Shown here piece by piece: positions 42,604 through 47,532 of a DNA stretch of 47,532 bases. The stretch is from JAWVEV01 sp033856535 (GTDB lineage Bacteria; Actinomycetota; Thermoleophilia; Miltoncostaeales; Miltoncostaeaceae). Under the pieces are notes generated by a model. That model made no database searches, was not told the origin of the DNA, and saw only the letters and a list, made by a program, of their open reading frames with translations. The stretch covers positions 1 to 47,532 of the forward strand of contig JAWVEV010000197.1 of assembly GCA_033856535.1 (NCBI GenBank), written 5' to 3'. Numbering within the stretch: the first letter of the stretch is position 1; every line of letters begins with the position of its first letter. Made by a program: the position numbers and the translations under genes.

Positions 42604-43092
42604 ATGCGGGGGATCGCGACGATCGGCGTCTACGGGTTCGCCCTCGAGGGGTTCCTCGCGGCGCTGCGCGGCGCCGGCGTGGACCTGCTGGTCGACGTGC
42701 GCCGCCGGCGCGGGGTGCGCGGGCACGAGTACGCCTGGGCGAACGCCGGCCGGCTCCAGGAGGAGCTCGCCGGCGCGGGCATCGGGTACCGCCACCTGAT
42801 CGAGCTCGCCCCGCCGGTCGAGCTGATCCGCCTGCAGAGCCGCGCCGACGACGCGGCCGGCATCGCGCGCCGCGCGCGGGCGGGGCTCGGCGAGGCGTTC
42901 CTGGCCGGCTACGAACGCGACGTGCTTCGGCCGACCGACTGGGACGCGGTGGCGGCCTCGTTGGCCGACGCCGCCCTGCCGGCGCTCCTCTGCGTGGAGC
43001 GCGTGCCCGAGGCGTGCCACCGGGCCCTGGCCGCGGAGGCGCTGGCGGCGGCGGCCGGGATGCCCGTGACGCACCTGCTGCCGCCCGGCTGA
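42604..43092 (+). CDS. DUF488 family protein
   Basis: 162 residues. TIGVYGFALEGFLAALRGAGVDLLVDVRRRRGVR, EYAWANAGRLQEELAGAGI, and LLCVERVPEACHRALAAEAL (with the conserved Cys-His-Arg) fit DUF488. The fold is alpha/beta and the conserved Arg and Cys-His suggest a nucleotide- or nucleic-acid-related enzyme, but the activity is not known to me. Monocistronic. Confidence 0.8.
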   Translation: MRGIATIGVYGFALEGFLAALRGAGVDLLVDVRRRRGVRGHEYAWANAGRLQEELAGAGIGYRHLIELAPPVELIRLQSRADDAAGIARRARAGLGEAFLAGYERDVLRPTDWDAVAASLADAALPALLCVERVPEACHRALAAEALAAAAGMPVTHLLPPG

Positions 43093-43194
43093 GGCGGCCC
43101 CGCCGGTCAAGGGACCGGGGGCCGCCGACGATGCAGCCTTGACGGGTTTCCGACGTGTGCCGTCCGCCAGGCGCGCGGACGCGAGAGGACGCGG

Positions 43195-44330
<1,136 letters not shown>

Positions 44331-44334
<4 letters not shown>

Positions 44335-47300
44335 TCCACCCGCTCCTGGAGCGCCAGCTCCGCGGGTTGGGCCTCGACGCGGGCGCGCCGCCCGACGCGG
44401 AGGCCTGGGCCGAGATGCTGCGCCGGATCACCCGGGCCTACGAGGCCTCGGACCGCGGGCGCTACCTGGTCGAGCGCTCGCTCGAGATCTCATCGACCGA
44501 GATGCGCGAGCTGTACGAGCAGCTGCGGGCGTCCTCCGAGTCCGAGCTCGCTCGCGAGCGCGATTACGCCGCGGCGCTGGTGGGCTCGATGCAGGACGGC
44601 CTCACGGTGCTCTCGCCGGAGGCCGTGCTCACCGAGGTGAGCCCCAGCTTCTGCGCGATGACCGGCTTCTCGCAGGAGGAGCTGATCGGCGTGGCGACGC
44701 CCTTCCCGTACTGGCCGGGGTCCGACCGCGCCGTGATCGAGCGCGGCATGGCGCGCGTGCGCGAGGAGGGCTCGGCCGAGTGGGACCTGCAGTTCCGGCG
44801 GCGCGACGGCACCAACCTCTCGGTGATCCTCGCCGCCTCGCTGCTGCGCGGCGAGGGCGGGCGGATCGTCGGCTACCTGGCGACGATCAAGGACGTGACC
44901 GCGCGCAAGCGGGCCGAGGTGCGCCTGGCCGCGAGCGGCGCGCGCAACCGGCGCCTGGCCGCCGAGCAGGCGGCGCTGCGCCGGGTGGCCACCGCGGTGG
45001 CGCGCGAGGCGACGCCGGGCCGGGCCTTCGCGCTGATCGCCGAGGAGGTGGCCGGCCTGCTCGACGTCGACTGCGGGCTGGTCGTGCGCTACGAGGCGGA
45101 CCGCGCGGTGCCGGTCGGCTGGTGCGGCGCCCACCAGGAGGAGATGCGGCTGGCCTTCCCGCTCGGCGGCGAGGGGGCGCTCGCCCGCGTGCGGCGCACC
45201 GGCCGGCCGGTCCGGATCGCCGACTACGGGCTCCTCGCGGACGATTCGGTGGGGCGCATCGCGCTCGCCCGGCGGTACCGGAGCGGCGTGGCCGCGCCGG
45301 TCGCGGTGGGCGGGCGCATCTGGGGCGCGGTGCTGGCGGCGACGACGCTCGAGGAGCCGATCGCGGTCGGCGCCGAGGCGCGGCTGGCGATGTTCGCGGA
45401 GCTGGCGGCCCTGGCGATCGCCAACGCGGAGGCCCGCGGCGAGATCGACCGCACCCAGCGCGAGCTGCGCGCTCAGAACGGCGAGCTGGCGGTGCAGCGC
45501 GCCCGCCTGGAGGCCGCGCTCGACCAGCTCGGCGCCGAGAAGGAGCGCCTGGAGTCGTTCTCGGCCTTCGGCGAGCGGATCGCCGGCGAGATCGCGCTCG
45601 GCCCGCTCACGGCGGTGATCCTGGAGGACCTCTGCCGGATCGCCGGCGCCGACGGCGGCACCCTGCACGCCGGCGAGCCCGGGCCCGACGGGTCCCTGCC
45701 CCTGGCGGCGACCTGGGGCGCCGCCCTGGCGCGCCGCGAGGCCCCGCGCGCCGAGCTGCGGCTGCCGCTGGGGCAGGGCGCGCGGACGCTCGGGGCGCTG
45801 GCGCTCACGCGCGCCGCCGACCGGCCCTTCAGCGACAGCGAGGCCGCGGCGATCGAGCACCTGTGCGACCACGCCGCGATGGCGCTCGCGCACGCGCTCT
45901 CGCTGCAGCGCGTGCAGCGCCAGGCCGAGGTGAACCAGTCCGTGCTCGAGACCGCTCACGACGGCTGGGTGGCGGTCGACGACGACGGCCTGATCACCGG
46001 CTGGAACCCACGGTCGGAGGAGATCTTCGGCTGGACGGCCGACGAGGCGATCGGGCGGCCGCTGGCCGGGGTGCTCCCGCCGCCCGAGCGCCGGACGGCC
46101 TTCGAGCGGGTGTTGGCCCGGCTGCTGGCCGAGGGCGGGCGGGAAGGCGTGCGCCGGCGGGCGGAGCTGGTCGCGCGGCGCCGCGACGGGCGCGAGGTGC
46201 CGGTGGAGGTGACGGTCTCGGCGGTGCCGTCCGGCGGGCCGGTGGCGCTGCACGCGTTCGTCCGCGACATCGGCGATCGCCGGCGCGCGGAGCGGCGCGA
46301 GGCCGCGCAGCACGCGGTGGCCCGGGTCCTGGCCGAGGCCCCCTCCGAGGAGGCGGCCCGGCCGCGGCTGCTCGAGGCGCTGGGCGAGAGCCTCGGCTGG
46401 CGGGCCGGCGCCTTCTGGACCGTCGACGCGACGCGCGACGCGCTGGTCCGCGGCGCGGTCTGGGGGGTCGGCGCGCCGACCGACCCGGCCACGGCCGAGC
46501 GCGCGTGGCGCGCCGGCGAGCCGGTGGTGACGACGGAGCGCGGGGGCGAGATCGCCCTGGCCGTGCCGATCGCCGGCGAGGGCGCCACGCTCGCGGTGCT
46601 CCAGTTCCGGGGCCCGGGCATCGGCCTGGACGAGCGCGAGCTGCGCTCGACGCTGGCGGCGGTCGACGCCCTGATCGGGCAGTACCTGGCGCGCAAGCGG
46701 ATGGCGCGCGAGACCGAGCGCCTCAAGGACGAGTTCGTCGCGCTGGTCTCCCACGAGCTGCGCACCCCGCTGACCTCGATCATCGGGTACCTCGAGGTGG
46801 TGCTGGACGAGGAGGAGCTCGACCCGGCGGCGCGGCGCTGGCTGCAGGTGGTCGAGCGCAACGCGCACCGGCTCCTGCGGCTGGTGGGCGACCTGCTCTT
46901 CATCGCGCGCATGGAGGCGGGGCAGCTGGCGCTGGACGCGGCGCGCCCGATCGACCTGGTGGCGTTGGCCGAGCAGTCCGTGCAGGCGGCGCAGCCCCAC
47001 GCCGAGGGCGCCGGGGTGACGATCGCGCTGGCCGGCGGGCGTCCCGACGCGCCGTGCTGGGGCGACGCCGACCGGATCGCCCAGGTGCTCGACAACCTGG
47101 TCTCGAACGCGCTGAAGTTCACGCCGAGCGGGGGCCGGGTGGACGTGCGCCTGCGCCGCGAGCGCGGCGCGGCGGTGATCGAGGTGGCCGACACCGGCGT
47201 CGGGATCCCGGCCGGCGAGCTGGAGAGCCTCTTCCAGCGGTTCTTCCGGGCCTCGACGGCGACCCGGGACAAGATCGCCGGCGTCGGGCTGGGCCTGAGC

Positions 47301-47453
47301 ATCGCCAAGGCCATCGTCGAGGCCCACGGCGGCGCGATCGAGGTGGAGAGCGAGGAGGGCGCGGGCGCCACCTTCCGGGTCCGGCTGCCGCTCGGCGGGC
47401 CGGCGCAGGGCCGCCGGGTTTCGGCCGCGGCACCCCGGCTCACCACGCATTAG
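44331..47453 (+). CDS. Multi-PAS/GAF soluble histidine kinase
   Basis: 1040 residues from GTG 44331. Order: helical N-terminus, PAS (about 77-195), GAF (about 215-370), coiled coil, GAF (about 405-540), PAS (about 550-665), GAF (about 670-800), HisKA with His808 in SHELRTPLTS, and the ATPase domain with NLVSNALKF, DTGVGIP and GVGLGLSIAK. There is no membrane helix, so it is cytosolic. The first helices may dock the FIST partner whose gene overlaps by 4 bases. No receiver domain or response regulator is in the window. The kinase core is close to that of the kinase at 9197 (both have SHELRTPLTSI then GYLEV). Confidence 0.9.
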
Positions 47454-47532
47454 GCGGCCCGAACCCGCGGGATGCGGGGCACGTGCCCGCCGATCACCCT
47501 GGACCTCCGCCGGTGTCGCGCCGTTCCCGGGA

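Noticed and set aside
44490..47450. A 986-codon minus-strand frame opposite the PAS/GAF kinase
   Set aside because: Antisense shadow of a kinase with a complete domain order.
47477..47488. GGGCACGTGCCC palindrome after the last kinase
   Set aside because: A 12-base palindrome is expected by chance at this GC content and the neighbouring gene is outside the window; no role can be argued.

Overview
The window is very GC-rich DNA with dense genes, frequent GTG/TTG starts and 4-base ATGA/GTGA overlaps. Its gene repertoire is GGDEF proteins with Asp-rich repeats, DUF3494 and Ig-like secreted proteins, GlgX-TreY-MalQ, an isobutyryl-CoA-type mutase and type IV prepilins. This points to an actinomycetote, most likely class Thermoleophilia (Solirubrobacterales-like). 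The taxonomic call is inference; there is no rRNA or marker gene in the window.

Region 1 (1-8930) is the right part of an integrated mobile element whose left end lies outside the window. It holds a run of small co-oriented genes (30-3807), including a tyrosine recombinase that is only a catalytic domain and a ParB-like/DUF3102-like DNA-binding protein. Next come two gene-poor stretches rich in inverted repeats (3808-4493 and 4590-5171) around a 31-residue membrane peptide, then a two-helix membrane protein and a zinc-finger DNA methyltransferase closed by a very strong terminator. The element ends with an excisionase-like protein, a small protein and a full-length tyrosine integrase. The integrase ends just before the 3' half of a tRNA (most like tRNA-Val), the expected attachment site.

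Region 2 (8931-20640) is signalling and surface genes. It has a CHASE-GAF-PAS histidine kinase, a GGDEF protein with a 21-bp DNA repeat coding an Asp-rich heptad, and two near-identical STAS genes that belong to a roughly 500-bp direct repeat. Each STAS gene precedes a large secreted protein: one with Ig-like, Pro-rich and Cys-bracketed helical repeats, the other a DUF3494 (ice-binding-like) adhesin overlapping its STAS gene. A second, decayed tRNA 3' fragment lies at 14216-14265. At 19240-19580 a TetR fragment and an SDR fragment are fused head to head, and the next gene is cut by an in-frame TGA.

Region 3 (20639-29031) holds small regulated units: an HxlR regulator with a divergent MFS exporter and a clear operator between them; an ArsR-SRPBCC pair with a palindromic, probably leaderless promoter; a chromate-resistance operon (split ChrB plus ChrA) with its own operator; and DsbA-like, PilZ, VOC and alpha/beta-hydrolase genes.

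Region 4 (29124-47453) holds the alpha-glucan/trehalose cluster glgX-treY-malQ and, convergent with it, a three-gene prepilin operon. Upstream of that is a split B12-dependent acyl-CoA mutase whose specificity residues match isobutyryl-CoA mutase, with a divergent MarR gene. The window closes with a zinc-ribbon membrane protein, a DUF488 protein, and a FIST-domain sensor overlapping a large PAS/GAF histidine kinase.
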